64,000 nucleotides of DNA from Prevotella sp. UBA2746 (GCA_002353555.1 DEJO01000024.1:4049-68048); one strand, 5' to 3'. Counted from the stretch's first letter, positions 1 through 9,154 are shown. A program made the numbers and translations. The notes: a model not told the origin generated them from the letters alone.

Positions 1-992
1 TAGGAAAAGGTCAGTTGCTCTTCACGATAGACAATCAGACCTACGCTGCTGCCGTGCGTCAGGCACAAGCCAGCCTGAACTCTGCTCAGGCAGCTGTGAA
101 CTCCGCTCAGGCACAGTTGGCAACAGCCACGCTGACCTATCGTAACAGTCAGCAGCTCTATAATAATAAGGTGATAGGTAGTTATGAACTGGAGACAGCC
201 AAGAATACGATGAATACCGCTCAGGCCGCAGTCAACCAAGCCAAGGCAGGAGTGGCACAGGCACAGGCAGCACTTGCCAATGCGAAGGAGCAGTTGTCGT
301 TCTGCTACATCACCGCTCCCACCTCTGGCGTTGTCGGTAACCTGCCCTATAAGCAGGGTGCACTCGTCAGTCCGTCTTCCAACCCAGCCGTGACCACTAT
401 CTCGAATAACAGTACGGTGGAAGTCTATTTCTCCATGACAGAGAAAGACGCTATCGAGCTGACCAAGAAGTTAGGTGGCAGCAATGCAGCCGTGAACTCG
501 TTCCCTCCGGTGAAGTTGCAGCTTGCTGACGGTACGATGTACAACCACAGTGGTGTCGTGACCAAGGCCAGCGGTATCGTAGACCCGTCAACCGGTTCTA
601 TCTCAATGATAGCTCGTTTCGACAACCCGGAGCATCTGCTGAAGAGCGGCGGCTCAGGTTCAATCATTGTCCAGCGCACGAACAGCCGTGCCCTGGTCAT
701 CCCGCAGTCGGCATGTACGTCTGTTCAGGATAAGGTCTTCGTCTATAAGTTGGGCAAAGACAATAAGGTCATCTATACAGAAATTACCGTTGCTCCCCAG
801 AACGACGGCAAGAACTATGTCGTTACGAGTGGTCTGAGTGTTGGTGACAAGATTGTTTCCAACGGTATCACCAAGCTCACTGACAAGATGGAAATCAAGC
901 CTATAACCCCGGAGCGTTATCAGCAGAAGATCAAAGAGCAGGCCAAGTCGATGACAGCCGGCGACATCGTGAACGGTATGAAGAAGAAGTAA
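1..992 (+). CDS. RND efflux periplasmic adaptor subunit (AcrA/HlyD type), 5' end missing
   Basis: Membrane-fusion adaptor that links an inner-membrane RND pump to an outer-membrane channel in the periplasm. The reading frame is open through the left edge (GKGQLLFTID lies ahead of the first possible internal start), so the signal peptide and first lipoyl half are outside the window. What remains is an Ala/Gln-rich coiled-coil hairpin of about 85 residues, the second lipoyl half (ITAPTSGVVGNL), the beta-barrel, and a Lys-rich C-terminus. It is followed after 36 bp by the pump gene and then by a TolC-type gene, the usual three-gene order. Substrate cannot be read from the sequence. Confidence 0.93.
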   Translation, partial: GKGQLLFTIDNQTYAAAVRQAQASLNSAQAAVNSAQAQLATATLTYRNSQQLYNNKVIGSYELETAKNTMNTAQAAVNQAKAGVAQAQAALANAKEQLSFCYITAPTSGVVGNLPYKQGALVSPSSNPAVTTISNNSTVEVYFSMTEKDAIELTKKLGGSNAAVNSFPPVKLQLADGTMYNHSGVVTKASGIVDPSTGSISMIARFDNPEHLLKSGGSGSIIVQRTNSRALVIPQSACTSVQDKVFVYKLGKDNKVIYTEITVAPQNDGKNYVVTSGLSVGDKIVSNGITKLTDKMEIKPITPERYQQKIKEQAKSMTAGDIVNGMKKK

Positions 993-1028
993 GTCGTAAA
1001 ATAGTCAATTGTCAAATCATCAGTTAGT

Positions 1029-4000
1029 ATGACATTTACAAACTTTATCAAACGCCCGGTACTGTCGACGGTAATCTCTATTGTCATTGTCTTGCTGGGT
1101 TTTATCGGACTGGTATCGCTGCCTATTGAGCAGTATCCCAATATCGCACCGCCTAACATTGTCGTCATGGCAAGTTATCCCGGTGCCGATGCCGAGACGG
1201 TGAAGAATGCCGTCGTCACTCCCTTGGAAGAGAGCATCAATGGTGTGGAAGGTATGGACTACATCTCTTCTACCGCATCTTCCGGTTCAGCCATGATTCA
1301 GGTGCTCTTCCGTCAGGGTATCAATCCTGACATGTGTGCCGTGAACGTGCAGAACCGTGTGTCGCAGGCTACTGCCTTGCTTCCTCAAGAGGTTACCCAG
1401 ATCGGTGTGCAAGTAATCAAGCGTCAGTCTTCGCAGGTCATCATGTTCTCTCTGACCTCAGACGGCCGTTACGATGACGAGTTCCTGACCAACTACAGCC
1501 ACATCAACCTGATACCGGCATTGAAGCGTATCCAGGGTGTGGGTGACGTGTCAAGTCCGGGTCTGAAGACCTACGCCATGCGTATCTGGCTGAAGCCGGA
1601 CGTGATGAAGGAACACTCTCTTGTGCCGAGTGACATCACTGCTGCCTTGGCAGAACAGAACATCGAGGCAGCGCCCGGTTCGTTCGGTGAGCGTTCAAAT
1701 GTGGCTTACGAGTATGCCATGCGCTATACCGGTCGTTTCCGTACTGTCGAGGAGTTTGGCAACATCATCGTCAAGACCACTGCCGACGGTCAGACGCTGA
1801 AGCTCAAGGATATCGCTAAGATAGAGTTGGGCGGTCAGGGTTATACCGTTTCGATGAAGAACAACAACATCCCCTCTGTGATGGGTATGGTGCAGCAGGT
1901 TGCCGGCTCTAACGCCAACGATATTGCCAAGCAGGTGAAGGAAGAGCTGGAGAACCAAGCCAAGATGTTCCCTCCGGGCATGGAGTACAAGATCAACTAT
2001 GACGTGACCGAATTCCTCTATGCGTCTATCGAGGAGGTTGTCTTCACGCTTGTCATGACTCTCGTCCTGGTGTTCCTCGTGGTTTACATCTTCTTGCAGG
2101 ACTTCCGTTCAACGTTGATTCCGTTGATAGCAGTCCCTGTATCCTTGATAGGTACATTCTTCTTCCTCAACGTGATGGGCTTCTCCATCAACTTGCTCGT
2201 CTTGTCGGCATTACTGTTGGCGATCGCCATTGTGGTCGACGATGCCATCGTGGTGGTCGAGGCCGTCCATGCGAAGCTCGACCAGGGTTATAAGTCACCG
2301 CTGACGGCAAGTATCGACGCCATGAATGAGATATCGGGTGCCATCATCTCTATCACGCTTGTGATGGCATCGGTGTTCGTACCTGTGTCTTTCATCGGCG
2401 GAACCAGTGGTACCTTCTATCGTGAGTTCGGTGTGACGATGGCTGTGAGCATCTTCATCTCAGCATTGAACGCCTTGACCTTGTCGCCGGCATTGTGTGC
2501 TATCTTCCTGAAACCCCACGATGCTGAAGGACATGAGAAGAAGATGTCCATGCTGGATCGATTCCATACCTCCTTCAACACCGCTTTCAATAAGTATACA
2601 GAAAAATACAAGAACAGCGTAGACAAGCTGGTACGCAGGCCGATATTGATAGGTATAGCCGTTGTCTTAGGTATCGTAGCCCTCGTTGTCACGATGGGAA
2701 CGACCAAGTCAGGACTTGTGCCGGATGAAGATACGGGTACCCTCTTCTGTACCATCTCCATGCCGCCGGCAACCTCCGAGGCACGTACCAGTCAGATTGT
2801 ATCAGAGGTAGACTCCATCCTTGCTGCCGACCCTGCCATCAAGTCCAGGGAGCAGATTCGTGGTTACAACTTCATTGCCGGTGCCGGTTCAGACCAGGCA
2901 ACGTTCATCATCAAGCTGAAACCCTTCGAAGAGCGACAGAAAGGATTCTGGTGGAAGCTCAGCGGTCTGTGGGAAGGTGACGGCATCTACCGCTTCTTCC
3001 TCAACCCCTACGAGTCCAATGGTGTGCTGGCTCAGATTTACATGAAGACTGCCCACATCAAGGATGCACAGATCCTGGCGTTTGCACCGCCTATGATTCC
3101 CGGCTTCTCGGCAAACTCCGGTGTGTCGATTGTGATGCAGGACCGTACCGGTGGTGACCTGACCAAGTTCTTCGGTATCGTCAAGGACTATCTTGCCGCG
3201 TTGAACCAGCGCCCTGAAATCCAGATGGCCATGACCTCCTACAACCCGAACTATCCGCAGTACATGGTCAAGATGGATGTTGCCAAGTGTAAGCAGGCAG
3301 GCATCTCGCCTACCGCTGTCCTTTCTACGTTGCAGGGCTATTACGGCGGACTCTATGCCTCTAACTTCAACTCGTTCGGTAAGTTGTACCGTGTCATGAT
3401 TCAGGCCGATCCGGATAGCCGAAAGACCATCGAGTCGCTGAACAACGTCTATGTGCGTACACCCGGTGGCATGGCTCCCGTCAAGGAGTTCTGTACGTTG
3501 GAACGTGTCTACGGTCCATCCAACATCAACCGTTTCAACCTCTTTACCTCTATCAACGTGACTGCCACGGTTGCCGACGGCTATTCCACCGGTGAGGCGC
3601 TGAAGGCTTGTCAGGAGGTGGCTGCCGAGTACCTGCCGTCAGGCTACACCTACGACTATCAGGGACTGACACGTGAGGAAGCCAAGGCATCCAACACCAC
3701 CGCTATCATCTTCCTCCTGTGCTTCATCTTTATCTACCTGATTCTCTCGGCACAGTATGAGAGCTACATCCTGCCGTTGGCAGTAGTCCTCTCCGTACCG
3801 TTCGGACTGGCAGGCTGTTTCCTCTTCACGCAGCTCTTCGGTCATTCCAACGACATCTACATGCAGATCTCACTGATCATGCTGATTGGTCTGTTGGCGA
3901 AGAATGCCATCTTGATTGTGCAGTTCGCCCTTGAGCGCCGACATTTGGGTATGGCTATATCGTGGTCAGCCATCCTTGGTGCCGTAGCCCGTCTGCGTCC

Positions 4001-4289
4001 TATCTTGATGACCTCGTTGGCAATGGTTATCGGTTTGTTGCCGATGATGTTCGCATCGGGTGTAGGCAAGAATGGTAACCAGACCCTTGGTGCTGCTGCT
4101 ATCGGCGGTATGCTCATCGGTACCATCTGCCAGTTGTTTGTCGTCCCGGCTCTGTTCGTCATCTTCCAGTCGCTGCAAGAGAAGCTGACACCGATGAAGT
4201 TTGATGGTGAGGACGATGAAGTCGTCTCCAATGCCGAGATAGAGCAGTACACTCATGACTTGACACAAGAGTATGAGTTGGAGCAGTAG
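1029..4289 (+). CDS. RND multidrug efflux permease, HAE-1/AcrB family
   Basis: Proton-driven inner-membrane pump that exports hydrophobic or amphiphilic compounds through the tripartite complex. The 1086 residues are slightly more than the usual 1030-1050. It starts MTFTNFIKRPVLSTVIS, typical of the first membrane helix. The proton-relay pair is present (D404-D405 in AIVVDDAIVVVE), as is the matching lysine (K958 in LLAKNAILIVQF). Two large periplasmic loops and a Glu/Asp-rich tail (GEDDEVVSNAEIEQ) are visible. The gene sits between the adaptor and outer-membrane genes with short gaps, so it is almost certainly co-transcribed with them. Confidence 0.96.
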   Translation: MTFTNFIKRPVLSTVISIVIVLLGFIGLVSLPIEQYPNIAPPNIVVMASYPGADAETVKNAVVTPLEESINGVEGMDYISSTASSGSAMIQVLFRQGINPDMCAVNVQNRVSQATALLPQEVTQIGVQVIKRQSSQVIMFSLTSDGRYDDEFLTNYSHINLIPALKRIQGVGDVSSPGLKTYAMRIWLKPDVMKEHSLVPSDITAALAEQNIEAAPGSFGERSNVAYEYAMRYTGRFRTVEEFGNIIVKTTADGQTLKLKDIAKIELGGQGYTVSMKNNNIPSVMGMVQQVAGSNANDIAKQVKEELENQAKMFPPGMEYKINYDVTEFLYASIEEVVFTLVMTLVLVFLVVYIFLQDFRSTLIPLIAVPVSLIGTFFFLNVMGFSINLLVLSALLLAIAIVVDDAIVVVEAVHAKLDQGYKSPLTASIDAMNEISGAIISITLVMASVFVPVSFIGGTSGTFYREFGVTMAVSIFISALNALTLSPALCAIFLKPHDAEGHEKKMSMLDRFHTSFNTAFNKYTEKYKNSVDKLVRRPILIGIAVVLGIVALVVTMGTTKSGLVPDEDTGTLFCTISMPPATSEARTSQIVSEVDSILAADPAIKSREQIRGYNFIAGAGSDQATFIIKLKPFEERQKGFWWKLSGLWEGDGIYRFFLNPYESNGVLAQIYMKTAHIKDAQILAFAPPMIPGFSANSGVSIVMQDRTGGDLTKFFGIVKDYLAALNQRPEIQMAMTSYNPNYPQYMVKMDVAKCKQAGISPTAVLSTLQGYYGGLYASNFNSFGKLYRVMIQADPDSRKTIESLNNVYVRTPGGMAPVKEFCTLERVYGPSNINRFNLFTSINVTATVADGYSTGEALKACQEVAAEYLPSGYTYDYQGLTREEAKASNTTAIIFLLCFIFIYLILSAQYESYILPLAVVLSVPFGLAGCFLFTQLFGHSNDIYMQISLIMLIGLLAKNAILIVQFALERRHLGMAISWSAILGAVARLRPILMTSLAMVIGLLPMMFASGVGKNGNQTLGAAAIGGMLIGTICQLFVVPALFVIFQSLQEKLTPMKFDGEDDEVVSNAEIEQYTHDLTQEYELEQ

Positions 4290-4318
4290 AAGAAAGTCGA
4301 AACATTAAAGAATCAAAG

Positions 4319-5707
4319 ATGAAAACAAAGAATATAATCATACTGGGTGTTGCCGCCGTGCTGATGAGTGGCTGTAAGTCATTGTATGGTACGTATGAGC
4401 GCCCAGAGGTGAAGAAAGACAATGTCGTTCGTGATCCCGTTTCGGGAGTGGGCTACCTGAATGCCGCCAATGACACCACAGGCTTCGGCAACCTGCCTTG
4501 GCGTAGCGTCTTTACCGATGCTCAGCTGCAAGTGCTCATAGAGCGGACCCTCGCCAACAACCCCGACCTGCTGAATGCAGCCCTGAATATCGATATGGCA
4601 GAGCAGCAGCTGAAGGCTGCAAAGCTGGCGTTCCTGCCCTCCGTGGTCTTCTCTCCGCAGGGAACCATCTCCGGTTTCGGACAGTCGGCTGTCAACAAGA
4701 CCTATTCACTTCCGCTGAGTGCCAGCTGGAATGTAGACCTGTTTGGCAACCTGCTCAGCCAGAAGCGTTCTTCGCAGATGGCGCTTCTCGCCGCCCGTGA
4801 CTATCAGTTGGCGGTGACGACCAATCTGATATGCAATGTTGCCAACCTCTATTATACCCTGTTGATGCTCGACCGGCAGTTGCAGATTGTCACCGACATG
4901 GAAAAGCTGACGAAAGAGACGTGGGACATGATGAAGTTGCAGATGCAGTTGGGACGTGCACGCTCAACCAGTGTGCAGAGTGCCGAGGCTTCCTACTATC
5001 ATGTGCAGACACAGGGTGCCGACATCCGTCGCCAGATTCGTGAGGTAGAGAACTCGCTGTCGCTGCTCATGGGTGAGCCGGCACACGGTATCTCGCGCGG
5101 AACGCTGGAGAACCAGAGCCTGCCCGCCAACTTCTCCGGCGGACTGGGCATCGGACTCCTTGCCAACCGTCCCGACGTTCATGCCAACGAGATGGCGCTG
5201 GCACAGTGTTTCTACGATGTGGAGACCGCCCGCAGCCGCTTCTATCCCAGCCTGACCATCTCTCCCACGGGTGCTTTTACCAACAGTTCCGGCGGTATTG
5301 TCAACCCCGGTAAGATTCTGTGGAGCATCGTCGGACAGCTCACCCAGCCCATCTTCATGAAAGGTCAGCTGAAGGCTGGGCTTCGGGTGGCAGAAGACCA
5401 GTACAAGAAGGCATACAACACCTGGCAGAACTCTATCCTGAAGGCAGGCAGCGAGGTGAGCAACGCCTTGGTACAGTACAACTCCAGTGTAGAGACCTCA
5501 CAGTTGGAACAGAAGCAGATTGACGTGCTGAAGAAGAATGTGGAACATACCACCCTGCTCTATAAGCAGTCGGGCAGCAGCTACCTGGAGGTCATCACCG
5601 CCCAGCAGCAGCTCCTGAATGCAGAGATTTCCAAGGTGCAAGACGATTTCTCGAAGTTGCAGGCCATCGTCAACCTCTATTACGCACTGGGAGGAGGAAC
5701 GAAATAA
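4319..5707 (+). CDS. Outer-membrane efflux lipoprotein, TolC/NodT-OprM family
   Basis: Outer-membrane channel of the tripartite pump. The N-terminus carries a lipoprotein signal with lipobox LMSGC (Cys19), so the mature protein should be acylated, as in OprM-type channels. The body has the family's duplicated helical pattern: first repeat around ERTLANNPDLLNAALN and RSSQMALLAARDYQ, second around LLANRPDVHANEMALAQ and QYKKAYNTWQNSILKAGSEV. At 462 residues it is normal length. It begins 29 bp after the pump gene and ends the operon. After it lies a short run of CACAATT-type repeats. Confidence 0.95.
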   Translation: MKTKNIIILGVAAVLMSGCKSLYGTYERPEVKKDNVVRDPVSGVGYLNAANDTTGFGNLPWRSVFTDAQLQVLIERTLANNPDLLNAALNIDMAEQQLKAAKLAFLPSVVFSPQGTISGFGQSAVNKTYSLPLSASWNVDLFGNLLSQKRSSQMALLAARDYQLAVTTNLICNVANLYYTLLMLDRQLQIVTDMEKLTKETWDMMKLQMQLGRARSTSVQSAEASYYHVQTQGADIRRQIREVENSLSLLMGEPAHGISRGTLENQSLPANFSGGLGIGLLANRPDVHANEMALAQCFYDVETARSRFYPSLTISPTGAFTNSSGGIVNPGKILWSIVGQLTQPIFMKGQLKAGLRVAEDQYKKAYNTWQNSILKAGSEVSNALVQYNSSVETSQLEQKQIDVLKKNVEHTTLLYKQSGSSYLEVITAQQQLLNAEISKVQDDFSKLQAIVNLYYALGGGTK

Positions 5708-5766
5708 GACACAATTCACAAGACACAATTCACAATTCACAATTCACAATTGATAATTCGCAAATA
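5708..5766 (+). repeat. CACAATT / GATAATT short-period repeat
   Basis: The gap between the TolC-type gene and the acyltransferase is filled by degenerate 9-10 nt units (caattcaca, ttgataatt). Related runs lie at 6544-6632 and 8766-8850. No promoter box is seen in it. Confidence 0.7.
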
Positions 5767-5770
5767 AGAT

Positions 5771-6547
5771 ATGATGGCAAGTGATATCAGTCCGCGGGCA
5801 GAAATCAGCCCGAAAGCTAAGATAGGAAACAACTGTAAGATATATCCTTTCGTCTATATCGAAGACGATGTCGAGATTGGCGACGGGTGTATCATCTTCC
5901 CCTTTGTGAGCATCTTGAACGGCACACGCATGGGCAACCGCAACAAGGTGCACCAGGGGGCTGTCATCGCTGCGTTGCCGCAAGACTTCGAGTTCAAGGG
6001 CGAGAAGTCGGAGGTGGTCATCGGCGATTGCAATGTCATCCGTGAGAACGTCGTCATCAACCGTGGCACCCATGCCGGTGGTCAGACGGTTGTCGGCGAC
6101 CATAACTTCCTGATGGAGGGTGTACACATCCTGCACGACACGAAAGTAGGTAGCCATTGCGTCTTTGGCTATGGCACCAAGATAGCAGGCAACTGCGAGA
6201 TTGGCAATGGTGCCATCCTCACCTCAGCGGTGTTGCAGCTGCCGGAGACACGTGTCGGCGACTATGCGATGGTCACCTCTGGTTCCATCTTCAACAAGGA
6301 TGTACCCCCTTACGTCATGGCGGGTGGCAATCCCATTGTGTTCAATGGCATCAACACGCCGATGTGCAAGACCATCGGCATCGACGACAAGGTCATCAAG
6401 CATATCGCCAATGCCTACCGTCTGGTGTTCCGTGGTAAGGTCAGCCTCTTCGATGCCGTCCTTCAGATTAAGGAACAGGTGCCCGACAGTCCTGAGATAC
6501 AGAAGATCATCCAGTTCCTTGAGAACTCAGAGAAAGGAGTGATTTGA
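5771..6547 (+). CDS. lpxA: Acyl-ACP--UDP-N-acetylglucosamine O-acyltransferase (LpxA type)
   Basis: First enzyme of lipid A synthesis: transfers a 3-hydroxyacyl chain from ACP to the 3-OH of UDP-GlcNAc in the cytosol. The N-terminal two thirds are hexapeptide repeats of a left-handed beta-helix (ISPKAKIGNNCKIYPFVYIE and onwards). The catalytic neighbourhood VHILHD keeps both histidines of the family motif, and VPPYVMAGGNP matches the conserved segment before the helical C-terminal domain. The 258 residues are normal. In many Bacteroidota lpxA follows an lpxC-fabZ fusion, whereas this copy stands alone behind an efflux operon. It could therefore be a second paralogue with another acyl preference. 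The downstream strand switch ends the unit. Confidence 0.85.
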   Translation: MMASDISPRAEISPKAKIGNNCKIYPFVYIEDDVEIGDGCIIFPFVSILNGTRMGNRNKVHQGAVIAALPQDFEFKGEKSEVVIGDCNVIRENVVINRGTHAGGQTVVGDHNFLMEGVHILHDTKVGSHCVFGYGTKIAGNCEIGNGAILTSAVLQLPETRVGDYAMVTSGSIFNKDVPPYVMAGGNPIVFNGINTPMCKTIGIDDKVIKHIANAYRLVFRGKVSLFDAVLQIKEQVPDSPEIQKIIQFLENSEKGVI

Positions 6548-6632
6548 TAATTGACAATTGATAATTGACAATTGCTGCGCTCTTGGCGTGAACATCAATC
6601 ATTAATAATTGTCAATTATCAATTATCAATTA
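6544..6632. repeat. TTGATAATTGACAATT inverted repeat between convergent genes
   Basis: Short units of GATAATTGACAATT on the left and the complementary GTCAATTATCAATT on the right flank a small unique core, giving a long imperfect palindrome between the convergent lpxA-type and radical SAM genes. It may act as a terminator for both. The same units recur at 8766-8850. Confidence 0.65.
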
Positions 6633-7397
6633 GTACGACGCTGTGCAGGGTATTCCGGCAGCAACAACACGGTCGCGGATGGCATCCAGCTGTTCGCGGC
6701 TTGCTTTTTCAAGTCCCTTGGTGGGTGTCTCGCGGTCTATGGTGTAGATCATCACCTCTTCCGGCTGTATGTCTGTGACGGCTTTCAGCCACGGTCCCAC
6801 ATACTCCTCGCCGGTGTTGTCTACGCCTTCGCCCTGCATGAACATCGTCTGGATGATGACATGCCCGTTGAAAGCCTTCAGTTGCTTGATGATCTGGTTG
6901 ACGTCATAGCTCTTGGATAGCGGGCGGTCTACCTTTCTGATATAGTCCATGTCCACCGTGTCTAACTTCTGGATGTTGTTGTCCACCTTCATCAGTGCCC
7001 GACATACGTCCGCCTTGTGCGTCATCGTGGCGTTGCTCAGCACCGATACCTTTGCCTTCGGGCAGTATTCGTCGCGCAGCCGTATCGTGTCGTCGATGAT
7101 GCCCGGAAATGACGGGTGTGCCGTCGGCTCGCCGTTGCCGGCAAAGGTCAGAACGTCGGGTGTCTCTCCGCTTTGGCTCATCTCCTTCAGTTTCGCTTCC
7201 AACGCCGTTGCCACCTCCTCACGTGTGGGGCGGGGCAGGGTGGGGCGGTGCTGACCGTTCAGTCCGCACTCACAGTAGATGCAGTCGAAGGTGCACACCT
7301 TTCCGTCGGCAGGCATCAGGTTGATGCCTAACGAGATGCCCAGTCTGCGGCTGTGCACCGGTCCGAATATCGGAGCAGGGAAGATAATCGTACTCAT
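6630..7397 (-). CDS. Radical SAM protein (COG0731-like)
   Basis: The 4Fe-4S cluster motif CTFDCIYCECG (C-x3-C-x2-C) lies near residue 35, following GPVHSRRLGISLGINLMP, typical of small radical SAM proteins of the COG0731 type. A glycine-rich SAM-binding stretch (LTFAGNGEPTAHP) follows, so it should cleave S-adenosylmethionine to make a 5'-deoxyadenosyl radical. At 255 residues it lacks a clear accessory domain and its substrate is unknown. It is a single gene convergent with the lpxA-type gene. Confidence 0.85.
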   Translation of the reverse strand: MSTIIFPAPIFGPVHSRRLGISLGINLMPADGKVCTFDCIYCECGLNGQHRPTLPRPTREEVATALEAKLKEMSQSGETPDVLTFAGNGEPTAHPSFPGIIDDTIRLRDEYCPKAKVSVLSNATMTHKADVCRALMKVDNNIQKLDTVDMDYIRKVDRPLSKSYDVNQIIKQLKAFNGHVIIQTMFMQGEGVDNTGEEYVGPWLKAVTDIQPEEVMIYTIDRETPTKGLEKASREQLDAIRDRVVAAGIPCTASY

Positions 7398-7462
7398 AAC
7401 GGCTGCAAAAGTATGAAAGAAATCCGCGTTGGCGAAGGCAACGAAGCCGTAAAATCCCCTCC

Positions 7463-7690
7463 ATTAACATTTTTTATGCTCCACTTATCCTGGCAATCGC
7501 TGCCGAAGGAAGGGTCAAATCCATCTCAAGTGGTCAGTTTGCGCGCAAGTATCACCTGCCGTCCGTCAGTTCTGTTGTCTCAGCAGTCAAGGGACTGTTA
7601 GAAAAAGACTTCATCACAGAGTCGGATGGCGAATACTACGTCTATGACCATTTCTTCATGCTTTGGTTGCAAAGAAGGTCTTTCTTCTGA
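7463..7690 (+). pseudogene. C-terminal remnant of a Bacteroidota AAA-type ATPase (DUF234-like family)
   Basis: There is no start codon, but reading in frame from about 7463 to the TGA at 7688 gives a conceptual fragment containing AIAAEGRVKS, SGQFARKYHLPSVSSV, VKGLLEKDFITESDG and YYVYDHFFMLWLQRR. That is the winged-helix and C-terminal part typical of the Bacteroidota ATPases that carry an N-terminal P-loop. The P-loop half is absent. The fragment ends just where a degenerate copy of the promoter-hairpin repeat begins, giving the artificial end RSFF. It is a decayed gene, not a short functional protein. Confidence 0.7.
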
Positions 7691-7780
7691 GTATAGTCCT
7701 CACTTCATCGTACCTCTGCCTTCGGTCGCGCTCGACGTTCATCGTCGCTTATATGAGCGTAGCGAGTCATAAGAAGGTAC
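7672..7780 (+). repeat. Degenerate promoter-hairpin repeat and linker
   Basis: After the ATPase remnant the sequence holds gaaggt, then tcctcacttcatcgtacctc, a decayed version of the element at 7776-7846 with -7 box TACCTCTG. A short stretch with inverted arms (cgcttatatgagcg) follows before the intact element. Confidence 0.5.
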
Positions 7781-7846
7781 TTTCGCTCGACAAAGCAAAA
7801 AAAAGCAAGATTTCTTTTGCTTTGTCCTCACTTAATCGTACCTTTG
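7776..7846 (+). promoter_or_regulatory. Promoter-carrying hairpin element driving ftsX (copy A)
   Basis: Starts GGTACTTTCGCTCG. It has a perfect 10 bp inverted repeat (7791-7800 with 7815-7824) and ends CTCACTTAATCG then the -7 box TACCTTTG (7839-7846). A TTTG at 7816-7819 is 19 bp upstream and fits the -33 box. Related copies are at 35686-35757, 46628-46700 and, inverted, 14538-14616. Confidence 0.7.
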
Positions 7847-7879
7847 CAGGCAAATTGGTTGAAAGTACCTAATTGAAAC

Positions 7880-8767
7880 ATGGCAAGAAGGAAGAAGCGC
7901 AATACAACTCGCAGTCACCACGGACTGCAAATCATCACTTTATGTATTAGTACGGCAATGGTGCTCATCTTGTTGGGAATGGTTGTCCTGACAGTGCTCA
8001 CCGGTCGCAACCTGTCGCAGTATGTGAAGGAGAACCTGACGGTAACGATGGTGCTCTCTCCTGAGACAACTTCGCAGGAGGCCCAGCAGTTGTGCCGCCG
8101 TGTGAAGGCGTTGCCCTATATCAACGGTCTGAACTACGTGAGCAAAGAGGCTGTGCGGAAAGAGCTGGCAAAGGAGCTGGGCACCGACCCCGCCGAGTTT
8201 GTGGGTGGCGAGAACCCCCTTTCGGCTTCCATAGAGTTGAAGTTGGCTGCCGACTATGCCAACAACGACTCCATCAAGTGGATTTCACAACGCTTGCAGC
8301 GGATGCGTGGCGTGGCAGAGATTGACTACCGCAAGGACCTGATAGAGACGGTGAACCAGCGTCTGCGCCAGATCAGCATCATCCTGCTGGTGCTGGCAGC
8401 ATTGTTGGCGGTGGTCTCCTTCTCGCTCATCAACAATACCATCAGGCTTGCCATCTATGCGCGGCGCTTCTCCATCCACACCATGAAGCTGGTGGGTGCG
8501 TCGTGGGGCTTCATCCGGTGGCCGTTCATCCGGTCGGCGATAGGGCAGGGACTGGTCTCGTCGCTGCTGGCACTGCTGGTGCTGGGCGGAGGCATCTATG
8601 CCTTGTATACGTATGAGCCGGAGATGACGGCAGTCATCAACTGGGAGGTGCTGGCAGTCACTGCCGCCGCCGTCCTGCTGTTCGGCTTCTTTATCACCAC
8701 CTTCTGTGCATGGCTCTCCGTGAACAAGTTCCTGCGGATGAAGGCTGGGGAACTCTATAAGATTTAA
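7880..8767 (+). CDS. ftsX: Cell division permease-like protein FtsX
   Basis: Membrane partner of the FtsE ATPase that passes a signal to periplasmic cell-wall hydrolases during division. It has a cytosolic basic N-terminus (MARRKKRNTTRSHHG), a first membrane helix (ITLCISTAMVLILLGMVV), a periplasmic domain of about 120 residues, then three helices, with the FtsX signature INNTIRLAIYARRFSIHTMKLVGA. The 295 residues are normal. Its promoter is the hairpin element ending 33 bp upstream. No ftsE is next to it. It opens a run that continues through DUF3098, uppP, truB, queA and folK. Confidence 0.93.
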   Translation: MARRKKRNTTRSHHGLQIITLCISTAMVLILLGMVVLTVLTGRNLSQYVKENLTVTMVLSPETTSQEAQQLCRRVKALPYINGLNYVSKEAVRKELAKELGTDPAEFVGGENPLSASIELKLAADYANNDSIKWISQRLQRMRGVAEIDYRKDLIETVNQRLRQISIILLVLAALLAVVSFSLINNTIRLAIYARRFSIHTMKLVGASWGFIRWPFIRSAIGQGLVSSLLALLVLGGGIYALYTYEPEMTAVINWEVLAVTAAAVLLFGFFITTFCAWLSVNKFLRMKAGELYKI

Positions 8768-8850
8768 TTGACAATTCACAATTCACAATTCACAATTCAT
8801 AATTGACAATTCACAATTGATAATTGACAATTCACAGTTGATAATTGGCG
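8766..8850 (+). repeat. CACAATT / GATAATT short-period repeat
   Basis: About nine degenerate units (aattcacaattcac, ttgacaattcac, ttgataattgac) fill the gap after ftsX. Same family as 5708-5766 and 6544-6632. Confidence 0.7.
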
Positions 8851-8905
8851 AAGCCGATACCTCTAAATTCAAAGTACATAATTCTAAATTTGCAACAGAT
8901 ATTTC

Positions 8906-9154
8906 ATGGATAAAAGAAACTTTGCTTTTGGCAAGATGAACTTCATCCTGTTGGCGATAGGGATGATAGTCGTGATTATCGGGTTTATCCTGATGAGCGG
9001 TGGCGGCTCTTCGGAGACAGCCTTCGACCCATCTATCTTTGATGCCCGTCACATCAAGGTGGCTCCTGTGGTTACGTTCCTTGGCTTCGTGTCTATTATC
9101 GTTGCCATCGTGTATCATCCTAAAGACGAACCAAAGGAGGAGAGCATTCAATGA
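8906..9154 (+). CDS. DUF3098 small membrane protein
   Basis: Inner-membrane protein of 82 residues with two predicted helices (MNFILLAIGMIVVIIGFILM and VVTFLGFVSIIVAIVYH) joined by a GGGSSETAFDPSIFDARH loop. This matches the DUF3098 family, which in Bacteroidota typically lies between ftsX and uppP. Function is unknown. Its last 4 bp overlap uppP (ATGA), so the two are translationally coupled. A possible -7 box TAAATTTG lies at 8885-8892, only 14 bp ahead of the start, so this gene may have its own promoter besides the one for ftsX. Confidence 0.88.
   Translation: MDKRNFAFGKMNFILLAIGMIVVIIGFILMSGGGSSETAFDPSIFDARHIKVAPVVTFLGFVSIIVAIVYHPKDEPKEESIQ

Noticed and set aside
7663..7872. 69-codon open frame ahead of ftsX
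   Set aside because: It runs through the promoter-hairpin repeats and out of frame with the ATPase remnant.
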